Source of the DNA: Vreelandella stevensii S18214
GTDB taxonomy: Bacteria; Pseudomonadota; Gammaproteobacteria; Pseudomonadales; Halomonadaceae
NCBI RefSeq assembly: GCF_000275725.1
Contig: NZ_AJTS01000049.1
Span: 186,001-250,000 of the forward strand
Direction: 5' to 3'
DNA length: 64,000 nt
In this document: positions 9,299-19,279 of the stretch, in pieces
Numbering within the stretch: the first letter of the stretch is position 1
Layout: each line of letters opens with the position of its first letter
The notes under the pieces: generated by a model
What the model saw: only the letters and a program-made list of their open reading frames with translations
What the model was told of the DNA's origin: nothing
The model's database searches: none
Position numbers and translations under genes: made by a program

Positions 9299-10162
9299 TT
9301 ACTTGGCTGGCTTTTCGGCCGGAAAACGCGTACCGCGCAGGCTGTCCTTGATCTTCTTCAGGTGCGGCAAAAAGTCTTCGCCGCGCCTGAGGGTGACCCC
9401 CGTGGCCAGCGCATCGATCAAGGTGAGCTGAATCACCCGAGAGGTCATGGGCATGTAGTGGTCGGTATCTTCGGGGGTGGCGACTTCCAGGGTCGCGGTG
9501 CACTCTCGTGAGAGCGGAGAGTCCGGTGCGGTAATCCCCAGCACCACGGCGCCTGCTTCGCGGGCCACCCTGGCGATATCGACCAATTCCCGCGTGCGGC
9601 CCGTGTAGGAAATGATCACCACCACATCACCCGTATGGCAGGCGGCAGCCACCATGCGTTGCATTAGCACATCCACATACGCCATGACCGGCAAGTTGAA
9701 GCGGAAGAACTTGTGCTGCGCATCCTGGGCCACGGCACCGGAGGCACCCAAGCCAAAAAAGTGAATCTGCTTGGCCTGGGTCAGGTAATCCACCATGCGC
9801 TCGACGGCGGCCATGTCCACCTCGCGCTGGGCTTCGTCCAGGGCGGCAATGGTGGCTCCAAAAATCTTGTGCGTGTACTGAGTGGCCGTATCGCCGGGCT
9901 CGACGGCACGGGTCACGTAAGGCGTTCCGCCGGCCAGGCTCTGCGCCAGCTTGATCTTGAAATCGGGATAGCCCTTGGCGCCGAAGTTGCGGCAAAAACG
10001 GTTCACAGTAGGTTCGCTGACGCTGGCCGCCTGGGCGAGGCTGGCAATGCTCAGGCTGGTGGCGGCTGCCGGGTCCTCGAGAATCACGTTTGCCACCTTG
10101 CGCTCCGAGCGGTTCAACTCTTCCAAGCGTTCTCTGAGGCGGTCTAGCAGATCATGCGCCAT
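9299..10162 (-). CDS. hexR: RpiR-family regulator, HexR-like
   Basis: A 287-residue protein with an N-terminal RpiR winged helix (about 1-77, [15 protein letters not shown] and [13 protein letters not shown]) and a SIS sugar-phosphate domain (about 120-255, with [19 protein letters not shown] and [14 protein letters not shown]). Length and wording match HexR, the KDPG-responsive repressor of Entner-Doudoroff and glucose genes in Pseudomonas. The start [14 protein letters not shown] has GGAG upstream. No sugar genes are adjacent, so its targets must lie elsewhere. Confidence 0.82.
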   Translation of the reverse strand: MAHDLLDRLRERLEELNRSERKVANVILEDPAAATSLSIASLAQAASVSEPTVNRFCRNFGAKGYPDFKIKLAQSLAGGTPYVTRAVEPGDTATQYTHKIFGATIAALDEAQREVDMAAVERMVDYLTQAKQIHFFGLGASGAVAQDAQHKFFRFNLPVMAYVDVLMQRMVAAACHTGDVVVIISYTGRTRELVDIARVAREAGAVVLGITAPDSPLSRECTATLEVATPEDTDHYMPMTSRVIQLTLIDALATGVTLRRGEDFLPHLKKIKDSLRGTRFPAEKPAK

Positions 10163-10349
10163 TAACTGACTCCGTGGCAGGCATTGAGGGTAAACGAGGC
10201 GTCCACTGGGTGTACCAGTGATAGAACTCATCGGCAGGTAGTGGACGAGCATAGTAATACCCTTGCGCCGCTTCGCAACCTATCCCTGAGTGTGTGAGCG
10301 TATCCAATCAAAGTATATTAGATAAATGTCGGGCGTTGGCCTGTAATCT

Positions 10350-11705
10350 TTAGCCGAGCCTGAGCAATTTCAGCAGCCAGCGGCGATAAGGAGGTCGCAG
10401 CCAGCGGCTGTTGGCGCGTTTGGCTTGATAAAACACTCCCCGCATATGGCTGAAACGCTCGAAGCCGTGGCGGCCATGATAAGCCCCCATGCCGCTTTCA
10501 CCTACCCCCCCGAAGGGAAGCGAAGGCACGGCGTGGTGCAGCAATGTTTCGTTGAACACCAGCGCGCCCGAGCGAGTGCCCTCAAGCAGCCGCTGCTGCA
10601 GCGTCTTGTCATGGGTAAAGGCATACAGCACCAGCGGCGCTGGGCGAGCGTTGATGAAGCGCAGCGCGTCCTCCTGATGCTGTACGCTGATGATCGGCAA
10701 GGCACGGCCAAAGATCTCCTCTTGCATCAGAGGAAGCCCCTGATGGGGGTCGATCACCAGCGCGGGAGCATGCGAGCCGTGATCGATCACGCGGCAGCCT
10801 TGATCACGCGCTTGCTCGATCAGGCGCTCACTGCGTGTGGCGAAGTGTTCACTGACATGGCCGGTGGCTTCCCTGGCATTGGGGCGCTGCTGGCGTATGG
10901 CCTGCTCCAGTGCCTTGATCAGCGCTTCCAGGCGGCTGGCTTCTACAAGAACATAATCGGGAGCCAGGCAGGTTTGGCCGTTGTTGAATCCTTTGCCGAA
11001 CACGATGGCTTCGGCGGCGCTCCCCATCTCCGCATCGCTGGCAACCAGCGCAGGCGACTTGCCGCCCAGCTCCAGCGTCACCGGGGTCAAGTTGGTCGCA
11101 GCGGCGGCTGCGACCAGACGGCCCACGCGGCTCGAGCCGGTAAAGACCAGATGGTCGAACGGCAGTGCGCTGAAGGCGGCGGCAACGTCCTCGCCTCCCT
11201 CGATCACCACGAACTCGTCATCGGTAAAGTATTGCGGCACCAGCTGGGCCAGCAGCGCGCTGGTATGCGGCGCCTGCTCGCTGGGCTTGAGGAACACGGT
11301 ATTACCCGCGGCCAGCGCGTCCACGATGGGCATCAGCGCCAGGCACCAGGGGTAGTTCCAGGTGGCCATGACACCCACCACGCCCAGCGGCTGGGGCGAG
11401 ATGCGTGCACGGGCTGGCCACAGCCGCCAAGGCATGGTGGCGGCTTGCGGGCGCATCCAGTGCCACAAGTGCAGGCGGGCGTGGCGAATGGCGTGCAGCA
11501 CCGAGCTGATCTCGGCCAGGCGAATTTCCACTTCACTGCGCTGACCAAAATCCGCTTGAATCGCCTGGATGATCGCCCGTTGATGGCGCCGTGTCATGAG
11601 TGCCAAGCGTGCCAGACGCTCACGCCGAATGGCGAGGGTCGGGTAGGGCGCAGTGGCGGCGGTTTCCCGCTGCGCAGTCAGTAGGGTCTTGAGATCACGC
11701 TTCAT
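10350..11705 (-). CDS. Aldehyde dehydrogenase, coniferyl-aldehyde-dehydrogenase-like
   Basis: A 451-residue class-3-like aldehyde dehydrogenase. The catalytic glutamate lies in TLELGGKSPALV and the nucleophilic cysteine in NNGQTCLAPDYVLVE; the cofactor segment GVVGVMATWNYPW and FTGSSRVGR are also clear. The subgroup is usually labelled coniferyl aldehyde dehydrogenase (CalB) but also includes fatty-aldehyde enzymes, so the substrate is open. AAGGAG seven bases before the ATG at 11705 fixes the start. It is a single gene on the minus strand. Confidence 0.87.
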   Translation of the reverse strand: MKRDLKTLLTAQRETAATAPYPTLAIRRERLARLALMTRRHQRAIIQAIQADFGQRSEVEIRLAEISSVLHAIRHARLHLWHWMRPQAATMPWRLWPARARISPQPLGVVGVMATWNYPWCLALMPIVDALAAGNTVFLKPSEQAPHTSALLAQLVPQYFTDDEFVVIEGGEDVAAAFSALPFDHLVFTGSSRVGRLVAAAAATNLTPVTLELGGKSPALVASDAEMGSAAEAIVFGKGFNNGQTCLAPDYVLVEASRLEALIKALEQAIRQQRPNAREATGHVSEHFATRSERLIEQARDQGCRVIDHGSHAPALVIDPHQGLPLMQEEIFGRALPIISVQHQEDALRFINARPAPLVLYAFTHDKTLQQRLLEGTRSGALVFNETLLHHAVPSLPFGGVGESGMGAYHGRHGFERFSHMRGVFYQAKRANSRWLRPPYRRWLLKLLRLG

Positions 11706-11778
11706 GGCCACTCCTTGGAATCGTTCGACATTGACCATACTGGCAGGTTATAGAGGGGAAAACCCTCGGCGCCAGACA

Positions 11779-11810
11779 TTGACAATTGTTCACATCGTTA
11801 ATGGTAAAGT
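11779..11810 (+). promoter_or_regulatory. Possible sigma-70 promoter for the FemAB-like gene
   Basis: A consensus TTGACA at 11779-11784 is followed by a loose -10 candidate (TAAAGT, 11805-11810) with a long 20-base spacer. The -35 match is perfect but the -10 is poor, so this is tentative. Confidence 0.3.
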
Positions 11811-11849
11811 AAGCCATCCACGGCGTCTGCCCGTGCCCTGGGAGTTGTC

Positions 11850-13022
11850 ATGCCTTCTCTGTCGTTGACCATTCTACCTGCCATCGAGGCCGTTTCGGCA
11901 AGCCAGTGGGATGCATTGGCTGCGCCGGGTCAGCCGTTCATGCGTCATGCGTTTCTCCAAGCGCTGGAGCAAAGTGGCTCGGTCAGTGCTGCCACGGGAT
12001 GGCAGCCTAGTCATCTGTGCGTCTGGCAAGGGCAGCAGCTCGTCGGGGCGCTGCCGCTGTATCGCAAATACCACTCCTACGGTGAGTACGTGTTCGACTG
12101 GGGCTGGGCCGACGCGCTGGAACGGGCGGGAGGGCAGTATTACCCCAAGGCGCTGAGTGCGGTGCCGTTTACCCCCGTGCCTGGGCCACGCACTCTGATC
12201 GCCGTGGAGGCACCTGCTGCTGAGGTATACGCCTGTCTGGCCCAGGGCATCGAGCAGCTGTGTGAAGCCCGGGAGCTCTCCAGCTGGCATCTGCTGTTTG
12301 CCCATGAGCAGGAGGTGGGTGCCTGGCAACGCCAGTGGCCGCAACTTATCACTCGTGAAGGCGTACAGTTTCAGTGGCGTGACCAGGGGTTTGGGGATTT
12401 CGAAGGCTTTCTGGCCTCGCTGGCCTCCAAGCGCCGCAAGACGATCAAACGTGAGCGCCGATTGGTGGCCGAGCAGGGGATTACCCTGACGCGTTTGGTG
12501 GGCAGTGAGATCAGTGACGCAGACATGGCACACTTCTACCGCTGCTACACCATTACCTACCATGAGCGTGGTCGCCCACCGTATTTGAATCACGCCTTTT
12601 TCGAGCGCCTGCGTCATACCATGAGCGAGTCGCTGGTGCTGATCCAGGCCCGGTTGGAAGACCGCCCGGTGGCAGCGGCGCTCTGTTTTCAGGATGCCAC
12701 GACCCTCTATGGCCGTTACTGGGGAAGCGAAGTGGTCGCCGACTGCCTGCACTTCGAAGCTTGCTACTATCAAGGTATCGAGTACTGCCTGGAAGCCGGG
12801 TTGACGCTGTTTGACCCCGGCACGCAGGGAGAGCACAAACTGGTGCGCGGCTTTGCCCCGCAGCGGGTGCGTTCGCTGCACTACATCGTTCACCCCGGGC
12901 TGGCCGCCGGGGTGGGGCAGTTTTGCCAGCAGGAAGCCGAGCATGTTCAGGCGTATCGGCAGGCGGCCAGCCAGTCTTTACCCTATAAGTCGCCTCTGGC
13001 GTCGCAGGACCCTGCGGCTTGA
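11850..13022 (+). CDS. FemAB-like/GNAT-fold protein (DUF482, peptidogalycan biosynthesis-type)
   Basis: A 390-residue cytoplasmic protein of the DUF482/FemAB-like group. Recognisable segments include PFMRHAFLQALEQSGSVSA near the N terminus, KRRKTIKRERR in the middle and LTLFDPGTQGEHKLVRGF near the C terminus, all typical of this family. FemAB-like proteins use acyl or aminoacyl donors, but the reaction of this branch is not established. GGGAG six bases before the ATG supports the start. It lies 44 bases before ftsB and could be co-transcribed, giving only weak support for a cell-envelope role. Confidence 0.8.
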   Translation: MPSLSLTILPAIEAVSASQWDALAAPGQPFMRHAFLQALEQSGSVSAATGWQPSHLCVWQGQQLVGALPLYRKYHSYGEYVFDWGWADALERAGGQYYPKALSAVPFTPVPGPRTLIAVEAPAAEVYACLAQGIEQLCEARELSSWHLLFAHEQEVGAWQRQWPQLITREGVQFQWRDQGFGDFEGFLASLASKRRKTIKRERRLVAEQGITLTRLVGSEISDADMAHFYRCYTITYHERGRPPYLNHAFFERLRHTMSESLVLIQARLEDRPVAAALCFQDATTLYGRYWGSEVVADCLHFEACYYQGIEYCLEAGLTLFDPGTQGEHKLVRGFAPQRVRSLHYIVHPGLAAGVGQFCQQEAEHVQAYRQAASQSLPYKSPLASQDPAA

Positions 13023-13066
13023 TGGCATAATGCGCGCCGCTCTGGCTTTTATACAGGAACACTCTC

Positions 13067-13432
13067 ATGCACAGATGGCTCTTGGTGATACTGCTGGCAG
13101 TGCTTGGCCTGATGCAGTACCAGTTGTGGCTGGGCAACGGCGGCTGGCGCGACCTTCAGCGGGTCGAAGAGCGTGTGGCTGAACAGGAAGCGGCCAATCA
13201 GCCCCTGCGCGAGCGTAACGCCCGACTGGCGGCCGAGGTCACGGATTTGAAAACCGGGCTGGCCGCCATCGAAGAGCGTGCACGCAGCGATATGGGCATG
13301 GTGCGTTCCGACGAGCAATTTTTCTGGGTGCCTGGTGTCGCCATCGAAAACGAGCTGCTGGGGATTCATGCGGGGTTGATCGCCCAGCCTGGGGTTATTC
13401 CACCGCGTGAGCGCGAAGGCGGTGAGCCATGA
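13067..13432 (+). CDS. ftsB: Cell division protein FtsB
   Basis: A 121-residue bitopic protein: short cytoplasmic N terminus, one membrane helix (about residues 4-22) and a periplasmic coiled coil (about 28-70, RVEERVAEQEAANQPLRERN). It matches the DivIC/FtsB family and would bridge FtsL and FtsQ in the divisome. The tail after residue 85 is longer than in E. coli FtsB. AGGAA lies upstream of the ATG. Its last four bases overlap the ispD start, which is the usual genomic neighbour. Confidence 0.92.
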   Translation: MHRWLLVILLAVLGLMQYQLWLGNGGWRDLQRVEERVAEQEAANQPLRERNARLAAEVTDLKTGLAAIEERARSDMGMVRSDEQFFWVPGVAIENELLGIHAGLIAQPGVIPPREREGGEP

Positions 13433-14154
13433 GTGAAACGCTCTGGCTGGTGGTGCCCGCCGCAGGGCAGGGCAAGCGCATGGGGGCTGATCGGCCCAAG
13501 CAGTATTTGTCGCTTGATGGGCAGCCGATCCTGGCCCATACCCTGGCCAGGCTAGCCCAGGCTTTTCCCGAGGCCCATCTGGTACTCTGCCTGGATCGCG
13601 ACGACGGCTGGTTCGACCCGCATAGCGTACCGTTCAAGCGCTGGCAGCGGGTCGATGGCGGCCAGGAGCGCATGCATAGTGTGCTCAACGCGCTGCGTGC
13701 CATTCCCGCTCGTGCGGATGACATCGTCATGGTGCATGACGTGGCGCGCCCCTGTATCACCCAGCAGGATTTGCTGGCGCTGCATGCGGCCATCCAGCGC
13801 CACTCGGCCGGTGCGCTGTTGGCCATGCCGGTGGCCGACACCATGAAGCGTGACCGAGGTGATCAGTGCAGCCTGCGCACCGAACCCCGCGACGGGCTGT
13901 GGCATGCGCTGACTCCGCAAGGCTTTCGTTACGCGCTGCTGCTGCGCGCCCTGGAGCAGGCTGTAGAGCACGGTACGCTGGTCACCGACGAAGCCTCTGC
14001 CGTCGAAGCATTGGGAGAAGCCCCGCGGCTGGTCAGCGGTCGTCGCGACAACCTGAAAGTGACCCACCCCGGCGATCTGGCGCTGGCGGGTGCCATCTTA
14101 CACACTCAACAAGCCGCCGCGTCGATGGCGGATAACGGCAACAGGAGCGCCTAA
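13429..14154 (+). CDS. ispD: 2-C-methyl-D-erythritol 4-phosphate cytidylyltransferase
   Basis: A 241-residue enzyme of the non-mevalonate isoprenoid pathway; it joins CTP and MEP to form CDP-ME. The nucleotide loop [19 protein letters not shown], the VHDVARPC motif and the C-terminal [14 protein letters not shown] segment are all present. It overlaps ftsB by four bases and ispF by one base, so the trio is translationally coupled. Confidence 0.96.
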   Translation: MSETLWLVVPAAGQGKRMGADRPKQYLSLDGQPILAHTLARLAQAFPEAHLVLCLDRDDGWFDPHSVPFKRWQRVDGGQERMHSVLNALRAIPARADDIVMVHDVARPCITQQDLLALHAAIQRHSAGALLAMPVADTMKRDRGDQCSLRTEPRDGLWHALTPQGFRYALLLRALEQAVEHGTLVTDEASAVEALGEAPRLVSGRRDNLKVTHPGDLALAGAILHTQQAAASMADNGNRSA

Positions 14155-14642
14155 TGCGAATTGGCCATGGATTTGACGTGCATCGCTTTGGTCCCGGCGA
14201 CCATCTCATGATTGGAGGCGTCGTGCTGCCCTTCGAGCAGGGGTTCGTGGCGCACTCCGATGGTGATGTGCTGCTGCATGCCATCAGCGATGCGCTGCTG
14301 GGTGCCTGCGCGCTGGGCGATATCGGCCATCATTTCCCGGATACCGACCCCGCCTGGAAAGGCGCCGACAGCCGTGGCCTGCTGCGTCACGTCATGTCGC
14401 TGGTGCGCCATGCCGGCTACGAGGTGGGCAATCTCGATGCCACTTTGATGGCACAGGCCCCTAAAATGGCGCCTCATATCCAGGCCATGCGAACCGTCAT
14501 TGCCCAGGATCTGGAAATCGCCCTGGGCCAGGTGAACGTCAAAGCCACCACTACCGAGCGGTTGGGCTTTACCGGGCGGGGTGAAGGTATCGCTGCCGAG
14601 GCCGTGGTGCTGCTGACCCCGCGAGCGTCAGCGGATGCTTGA
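14154..14642 (+). CDS. ispF: 2-C-methyl-D-erythritol 2,4-cyclodiphosphate synthase
   Basis: A 162-residue trimeric metalloenzyme that cyclises CDP-ME 2-phosphate. The zinc-binding [10 protein letters not shown] and the [19 protein letters not shown] motif are intact, as is [20 protein letters not shown]. The start overlaps the ispD stop by one base (TAATG); the end overlaps truD by eight bases. Confidence 0.97.
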   Translation: MRIGHGFDVHRFGPGDHLMIGGVVLPFEQGFVAHSDGDVLLHAISDALLGACALGDIGHHFPDTDPAWKGADSRGLLRHVMSLVRHAGYEVGNLDATLMAQAPKMAPHIQAMRTVIAQDLEIALGQVNVKATTTERLGFTGRGEGIAAEAVVLLTPRASADA

Positions 14643-15675
14643 ACTTCCTGATTGGCAGCGCAGCCTGACGGCCGATTTCGGCCTGCCCGCCCCAGGCCAC
14701 TACCGCACCGCGCCGGAAGATTTTCGGGTCGACGAGCAGCTCGACTTCATCCCCGAAGGGCAGGGTGAGCATCTCTGGCTGCGGGTGGAGAAGCGCAACC
14801 TGACCACGCTGGAGGTGGTCAGACAGCTCAGCCGACTATGCAGCGTGGGGCAGCGCGACATCGGCTACTCAGGAATGAAAGACCGGGTCGCCGTCACGCG
14901 ACAGTGGCTCAGCGTACATCTGCCGGGGCGCCCAGCGCCTGAGGGGCTGGCAGCCGCTCTGGCCGAGCTGGGCATTCAGGTGCTGGAGCAGGCGCGCCAC
15001 CCGCGCAAGCTGAAGCGCGGCGTGCACCGCACCAACCATTTTCAACTGCGGCTCAGTGGCGACGCCGTGCAGCGGGAAGACTTTACCGCGCGATGGGAAG
15101 CGCTGTGCCGTCACGGCGTCCCCAACTATTTTGGCCATCAGCGCTTTGGCGCGGGTGCCCGCAACTTGCAGCGAGCCCAGGCGGTGCTGGCCAAGGGCTG
15201 GCGCAAACGCGATGACCGCCAGGGCATGATGCTCTCGACCGCCCGCAGCTTTCTGTTCAACGAACTGCTCAGCGTGCGCTTGCAGGAGGGCAGTTGGTGC
15301 TGCCCGTTGGCAGGTGACACGCTGATGCTGGAAGGAACCCAGAGCGTGTTTGCCGTCGATTCAGTGGATAAGGCGCTGATCGAGCGGGCCGCCGCGATGG
15401 ATCTTCACCCCACCGGGGTGTTGTGGGGTGTTGGTGAATTGGCGCAGGGGGCGGCGGCGGAGTATGAGACATTGCTTCGACAGCGGCATCCAGCGCTGTG
15501 TGAAGGGCTTGAAAAAAGTGGCGTCAAGCGTGCTCAACGGGCACTGAGGGCCTGCCTGGTGGCGCCCAGCATCACCCATGAAGACGGCGCTGTGCTACTC
15601 TCATTTGCCCTGCCGCGAGGTAGTTTTGCCACGGCGGTGATCGGCGAGTTGATCCACCATCCCGATACCGCCTGA
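14635..15675 (+). CDS. truD: tRNA pseudouridine(13) synthase
   Basis: A 346-residue TruD-family enzyme that isomerises uridine 13 in tRNA. The catalytic aspartate lies in [18 protein letters not shown]; other family marks are EDFRVDEQL near the N terminus and [11 protein letters not shown] in the insertion domain. The start overlaps ispF by eight bases, as is common in this operon. Confidence 0.95.
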   Translation: MLELPDWQRSLTADFGLPAPGHYRTAPEDFRVDEQLDFIPEGQGEHLWLRVEKRNLTTLEVVRQLSRLCSVGQRDIGYSGMKDRVAVTRQWLSVHLPGRPAPEGLAAALAELGIQVLEQARHPRKLKRGVHRTNHFQLRLSGDAVQREDFTARWEALCRHGVPNYFGHQRFGAGARNLQRAQAVLAKGWRKRDDRQGMMLSTARSFLFNELLSVRLQEGSWCCPLAGDTLMLEGTQSVFAVDSVDKALIERAAAMDLHPTGVLWGVGELAQGAAAEYETLLRQRHPALCEGLEKSGVKRAQRALRACLVAPSITHEDGAVLLSFALPRGSFATAVIGELIHHPDTA

Positions 15676-15696
15676 TGTACGTGTAAGGAGACCAAC

Positions 15697-16443
15697 ATGC
15701 GGCGACTGCTGCTTTCCAATGACGATGGCGTTCACGCCCCCGGCCTGAAGGCGCTGCATGATGCGCTCACGGCCCATGCGCACCTGCGCGTGGTTGCCCC
15801 TGACCGCGATCGTAGCGGGGCCAGCAATTCGCTGACCCTGTCTCGGCCGCTGTCGCTGACCGCACTGGACAGCGGTTTCTATAGCGTCGATGGCACCCCG
15901 GCCGACTGCGTCTATCTGGGCGTGAACGGCCTGTGGGACGAACGGCCAGACCTGGTTATCTCCGGCATCAATCATGGCAGCAACCTGGGCGATGACGTGC
16001 TCTACTCCGGGACGGTAGCCGCCGCCATGGAGGGCCGTAACCTGGGCATGACGGCCATCGCCATGTCGCTGTGCGGCACCCAGCACTTCGATACGGCCGC
16101 GCACGTAGCGGCCAGCCTGGTGGGGGCCTCTGATCGACTGTCGCTGCCGCCGCGTACGCTGCTCAACGTCAATGTGCCCGATTTGCCTTGGGAAGCCATC
16201 AAAGGCGTCAAGGTCACTCGGCTAGGGTATCGCGGCCCCGCTGAAAAGCCCGTGCCGGTGCAAGACCCCCGTGGCCGCACGCGCTACTGGATTGCCCCGG
16301 TGGCGGCCAACGCCGATGATGGCGAGGATACCGATTTTGCGGCGGTCGAGGCGGGCTATGTCTCGATTACCCCGCTGCAAACTGACCTGACGCGCCACCC
16401 GGCGCGCCGTGATGTACAGGACTGGTTGGATGCCTTTGCCTGA
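15697..16443 (+). CDS. surE: 5'/3'-nucleotidase SurE
   Basis: A 248-residue metal-dependent nucleoside monophosphate phosphatase important for stationary-phase survival. The acidic metal site [21 protein letters not shown], and [19 protein letters not shown] are all present. AAGGAG lies seven bases before the ATG. It sits in the usual truD-surE-pcm order. Confidence 0.96.
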   Translation: MRRLLLSNDDGVHAPGLKALHDALTAHAHLRVVAPDRDRSGASNSLTLSRPLSLTALDSGFYSVDGTPADCVYLGVNGLWDERPDLVISGINHGSNLGDDVLYSGTVAAAMEGRNLGMTAIAMSLCGTQHFDTAAHVAASLVGASDRLSLPPRTLLNVNVPDLPWEAIKGVKVTRLGYRGPAEKPVPVQDPRGRTRYWIAPVAANADDGEDTDFAAVEAGYVSITPLQTDLTRHPARRDVQDWLDAFA

Positions 16444-16474
16444 TCTATCGCCTGGCGAGTTGAGAGGGCGTGGT

Positions 16475-17107
16475 ATGACCTCTCAGCGCACCCGAGATCG
16501 CATGATCGAACGGCTGCAGCAGCAGGGCGTACAGGATACGCGGGTGCTGGAGGTCATGGCCCGTGAGCCACGCCACCTGTTCGTGGACGAAGCACTGGCG
16601 CACCGCGCCTATGAAGACACCGCGCTGCCGATTGGTTTTGGACAGACCCTGTCGCAACCCCTGACCGTAGCGCGCATGACCGAGCTGGTCTTGAAGGCGT
16701 CGCCCCGGCGTGTGCTGGAGGTCGGAACGGGTTCCGGCTACCAAACGCTGATTCTGTCGCGCCTGGTCGACACTCTCTACTCCGTAGAGCGCATCCACGC
16801 GCTGCACGCGCGTGCGGCAGAGCGGCTGTGGCGGCTGGATGCTCCGGCGACTCTCGCCGTGGCCGATGGGGGCGAAGGGTGGCCGGAAGCCGCCCCTTTC
16901 GATGTGATTTTGCTCACTGCCTGTGCGCAAACGCTACCCCAGGCATTGCTTGAGCAGTTGACGCCAGAAGGCGCATTGATTGCGCCGCTGGAAGAGTCCG
17001 ACGGCAGCCAATGGCTGACCCAGGTCAAGCGCATTGGCTGTGCATTTGAAAAGCGCCGGCTCGAACCCGTGCGCTTTGTTCCCCTGTTGCAAGGAGTTGT
17101 GGATTGA
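16475..17107 (+). CDS. pcm: Protein-L-isoaspartate O-methyltransferase
   Basis: A 210-residue SAM-dependent repair enzyme for isoaspartyl residues. The SAM motif VLEVGTGSGYQTLILSRL and the QTLSQPLTVARMTEL segment are clear. The ATG at 16475 was chosen because AGAGG precedes it and the length then matches E. coli Pcm; earlier in-frame ATGs at 16409 and 16430 would overlap surE and add unconserved sequence. It normally accompanies surE and rpoS in stationary-phase operons. Confidence 0.93.
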   Translation: MTSQRTRDRMIERLQQQGVQDTRVLEVMAREPRHLFVDEALAHRAYEDTALPIGFGQTLSQPLTVARMTELVLKASPRRVLEVGTGSGYQTLILSRLVDTLYSVERIHALHARAAERLWRLDAPATLAVADGGEGWPEAAPFDVILLTACAQTLPQALLEQLTPEGALIAPLEESDGSQWLTQVKRIGCAFEKRRLEPVRFVPLLQGVVD

Positions 17108-18057
17108 AGCGTCGAGCGATAGAACTTTTTTTCAAAGGCGCTGGCATGGGAGCCGCCGATGCCGTTCCCGGAGTGTCCGGTGGCACCATTGCGTTCATTA
17201 CCGGTATCTATGAAGAGCTGATCAACACCATCAAACAGTTTGGCCCCAGCGCCCTGGGGGCCTGGCGTCATGGTGGGCTGCGCGGGCTTTATGTCCACCT
17301 CAACCTGGCCTTCCTGACGCCTCTGCTGGCCGGTGTCGCCATCAGCCTGTTCAGCGTCGCGCACTTGGCGCTTTGGCTCATGGAGGCCCAGCCGCTGCTG
17401 CTGCAAGGCTTCTTTTTCGGGCTGGTGGCGGCCTCGGGGCTGGTCGTCGGGCAGGCGGGGGAGCGCTGGAAAATAGCCTATCTGCTGCCGCTCACCCTGG
17501 GGTTGCTGCTGGCTCAACTGCTGCCGGGCATGATGCCCCTGGTGTTGATGATCGGTAATGAAGCGATGGTCGTGGTGGTCGCAGGCGCCATCGCCATCAG
17601 CGCCATGCTGCTGCCGGGCGTGTCGGGGAGTTTTCTATTGCTCACCATGGGCCTCTACGGCACCATCATGGGCGCGATTCGCAGCTTCGATCTGGGTATC
17701 ATCATCCTGTTCGGCATGGGTTGCCTGCTGGGACTCGCCCTGTCCTCACGGCTACTGTCATGGCTATTGAAGCGCTATCATGGGGCAACTCTGCAGCTGC
17801 TACTAGGGTTTATCGTCGGTTCGTTGCCGGTTCTCTGGCCTTGGCGTGAGCTGTTACGCTACCAGCTGGGCTCGGAGGGGCAAATGATTCCGCTGGCCTA
17901 TCGCTATCTGTTACCCAGTGACTACGCCGTGCTGACCGGCGAGTCCGCGCAGGTCGCTGGTGTCGTATCGTTGATGGTCTTTGGAGCGCTGCTGGTCGTA
18001 CTATTGAATCGTCGCGCAGTGACGCACTCCTCACGCTCAACGACCCCGAGCCATTGA
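17104..18057 (+). CDS. DUF368 membrane protein, polyprenyl-phosphate translocase (PopT-type)
   Basis: A 317-residue polytopic protein with two matching loop motifs, AADAVPGVSGGTIAFITGIY near the N terminus and MLLPGVSGSFLLLTMGLYG in the middle, which suggests an inverted-repeat fold. DUF368 proteins have been shown in other bacteria to return undecaprenyl phosphate to the cytoplasmic face of the membrane for cell-wall synthesis. The start is a TTG that overlaps the pcm stop (TTGA) and has AAGGAG upstream. It lies between pcm and nlpD in the rpoS operon. Confidence 0.87.
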   Translation: MKRRAIELFFKGAGMGAADAVPGVSGGTIAFITGIYEELINTIKQFGPSALGAWRHGGLRGLYVHLNLAFLTPLLAGVAISLFSVAHLALWLMEAQPLLLQGFFFGLVAASGLVVGQAGERWKIAYLLPLTLGLLLAQLLPGMMPLVLMIGNEAMVVVVAGAIAISAMLLPGVSGSFLLLTMGLYGTIMGAIRSFDLGIIILFGMGCLLGLALSSRLLSWLLKRYHGATLQLLLGFIVGSLPVLWPWRELLRYQLGSEGQMIPLAYRYLLPSDYAVLTGESAQVAGVVSLMVFGALLVVLLNRRAVTHSSRSTTPSH

Positions 18058-18113
18058 GCGGGAATCGAATCATCGAGTGTGAGCGCACGGCATTGAAAAG
18101 GAGTAGGGATTGC

Positions 18114-19133
18114 ATGCGTAAGGTTTTTATCGTGTCGGTGTTGGCGCTGGCGATCAGCGGCTGTGCCAACCAACAGCAGGGTACGCCACAGGTACGCGAT
18201 TTGAGTGAAGCACGTCGCGTGGTTGAAAATACCCCTCAATACACCGTCAAGGCAGGCGATACCCTGTATGGCATTGCCTGGCAGCACAACCTGGATTATC
18301 GCCAGTTGGCGGCCCTGAACAACATCAGCCCTCCTTATCAAATTCACCCGGGACAAACCATCGCCCTGCGGGAAGGCGCGGGTGCCAGCACGGCCCCCAG
18401 TCAGGCACCTGCCACGGCGTCGCGGGGTGTGGTGGCCACTGGGTTACAGCCTCAGGCCACGGCCGTTGCCAGTAACGAGCAGGAACTGGACTGGCTGTTG
18501 CCCGATGAGAGCGCCATCGAGCGTAACCAGCGCCTGACGGCGGAGCCTCGCGCCGTGGAAGCTGCGCAGCAGGTGGCTGCCAATACAGCGCCGTCAGAAC
18601 CGCCTGCATCGGCTGCTGCTGAGCCGCCGTCTGAACCTGCCGCCGAGCCCGAGCCGGCTCCCGAGCCCGCGCCCGCCGCAACGCCAGAGCCAACGCCTGC
18701 GGCGCAGCCTGCTCAGGCCGCTCGCCCGGATCGCTCCTCGCGTACCTTCACGCCTGTCGATAATGTCGACTGGCGCTGGCCTACCGATGGAGAGATTACC
18801 GGTGAGTTTGGTCAGGGTGGGAGCATTACTGCCGGGATTGATATCGCGGGGCAAAAGGGGCAACCTGTGCGAGCGGCAGGCCCCGGTATCGTGGTGTACG
18901 CGGGCAGCGGTGTGCGTGGCTACGGTAACCTGATATTGTTGAAGCACAACGATCAATACCTCAGCGCCTACGCACACAACGACAGTTTAAGTGTCAAAGA
19001 GAACGATGTCGTCGAGGCCGGTGAGGTCATTGCCACCATGGGCGATAGCGACGCAGATAGTGTCAAGCTGCATTTTGAGGTGCGCCGCGATGGCCAGCCA
19101 CAGAATCCACTCGACTATTTGCCCGCTCGCTAG
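18114..19133 (+). CDS. nlpD: NlpD-like murein hydrolase activator lipoprotein
   Basis: A 339-residue outer-membrane lipoprotein: signal peptide with lipobox ISGC (cysteine at about residue 17), a LysM domain (about 40-85, YTVKAGDTLYGIAWQHNLDY), a Pro/Ala/Glu-rich linker (about 165-215) and a C-terminal LytM/M23 domain (about 225-335). The M23 metal ligands are replaced: the first histidine position reads TAGID and the last reads KLHFE. This fits an activator of AmiC-type amidases rather than an active peptidase. The ATG at 18114 is chosen for its signal peptide and the AAGGAG upstream. rpoS follows after 146 bases and often has a promoter inside nlpD. Confidence 0.93.
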   Translation: MRKVFIVSVLALAISGCANQQQGTPQVRDLSEARRVVENTPQYTVKAGDTLYGIAWQHNLDYRQLAALNNISPPYQIHPGQTIALREGAGASTAPSQAPATASRGVVATGLQPQATAVASNEQELDWLLPDESAIERNQRLTAEPRAVEAAQQVAANTAPSEPPASAAAEPPSEPAAEPEPAPEPAPAATPEPTPAAQPAQAARPDRSSRTFTPVDNVDWRWPTDGEITGEFGQGGSITAGIDIAGQKGQPVRAAGPGIVVYAGSGVRGYGNLILLKHNDQYLSAYAHNDSLSVKENDVVEAGEVIATMGDSDADSVKLHFEVRRDGQPQNPLDYLPAR

Positions 19134-19279
19134 GCACCACGCTCTGAAGGTAACGTATTAGCTCGATCAAGGTAACCCGGACAGCTAACTAAGGCGTCAT
19201 ATAACAATAAGGTGCACGCGCACAGGGAGTGCGACCACCCTGACTTTTTCGAATGGCGGATAGGTGAGACAACGGGGGT

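Noticed and set aside
10425-11684. 419-residue open frame on the plus strand
   Set aside because: It lies wholly opposite the aldehyde dehydrogenase gene, has no recognisable motif and no ribosome site; GC-rich codon use makes long antisense frames common.
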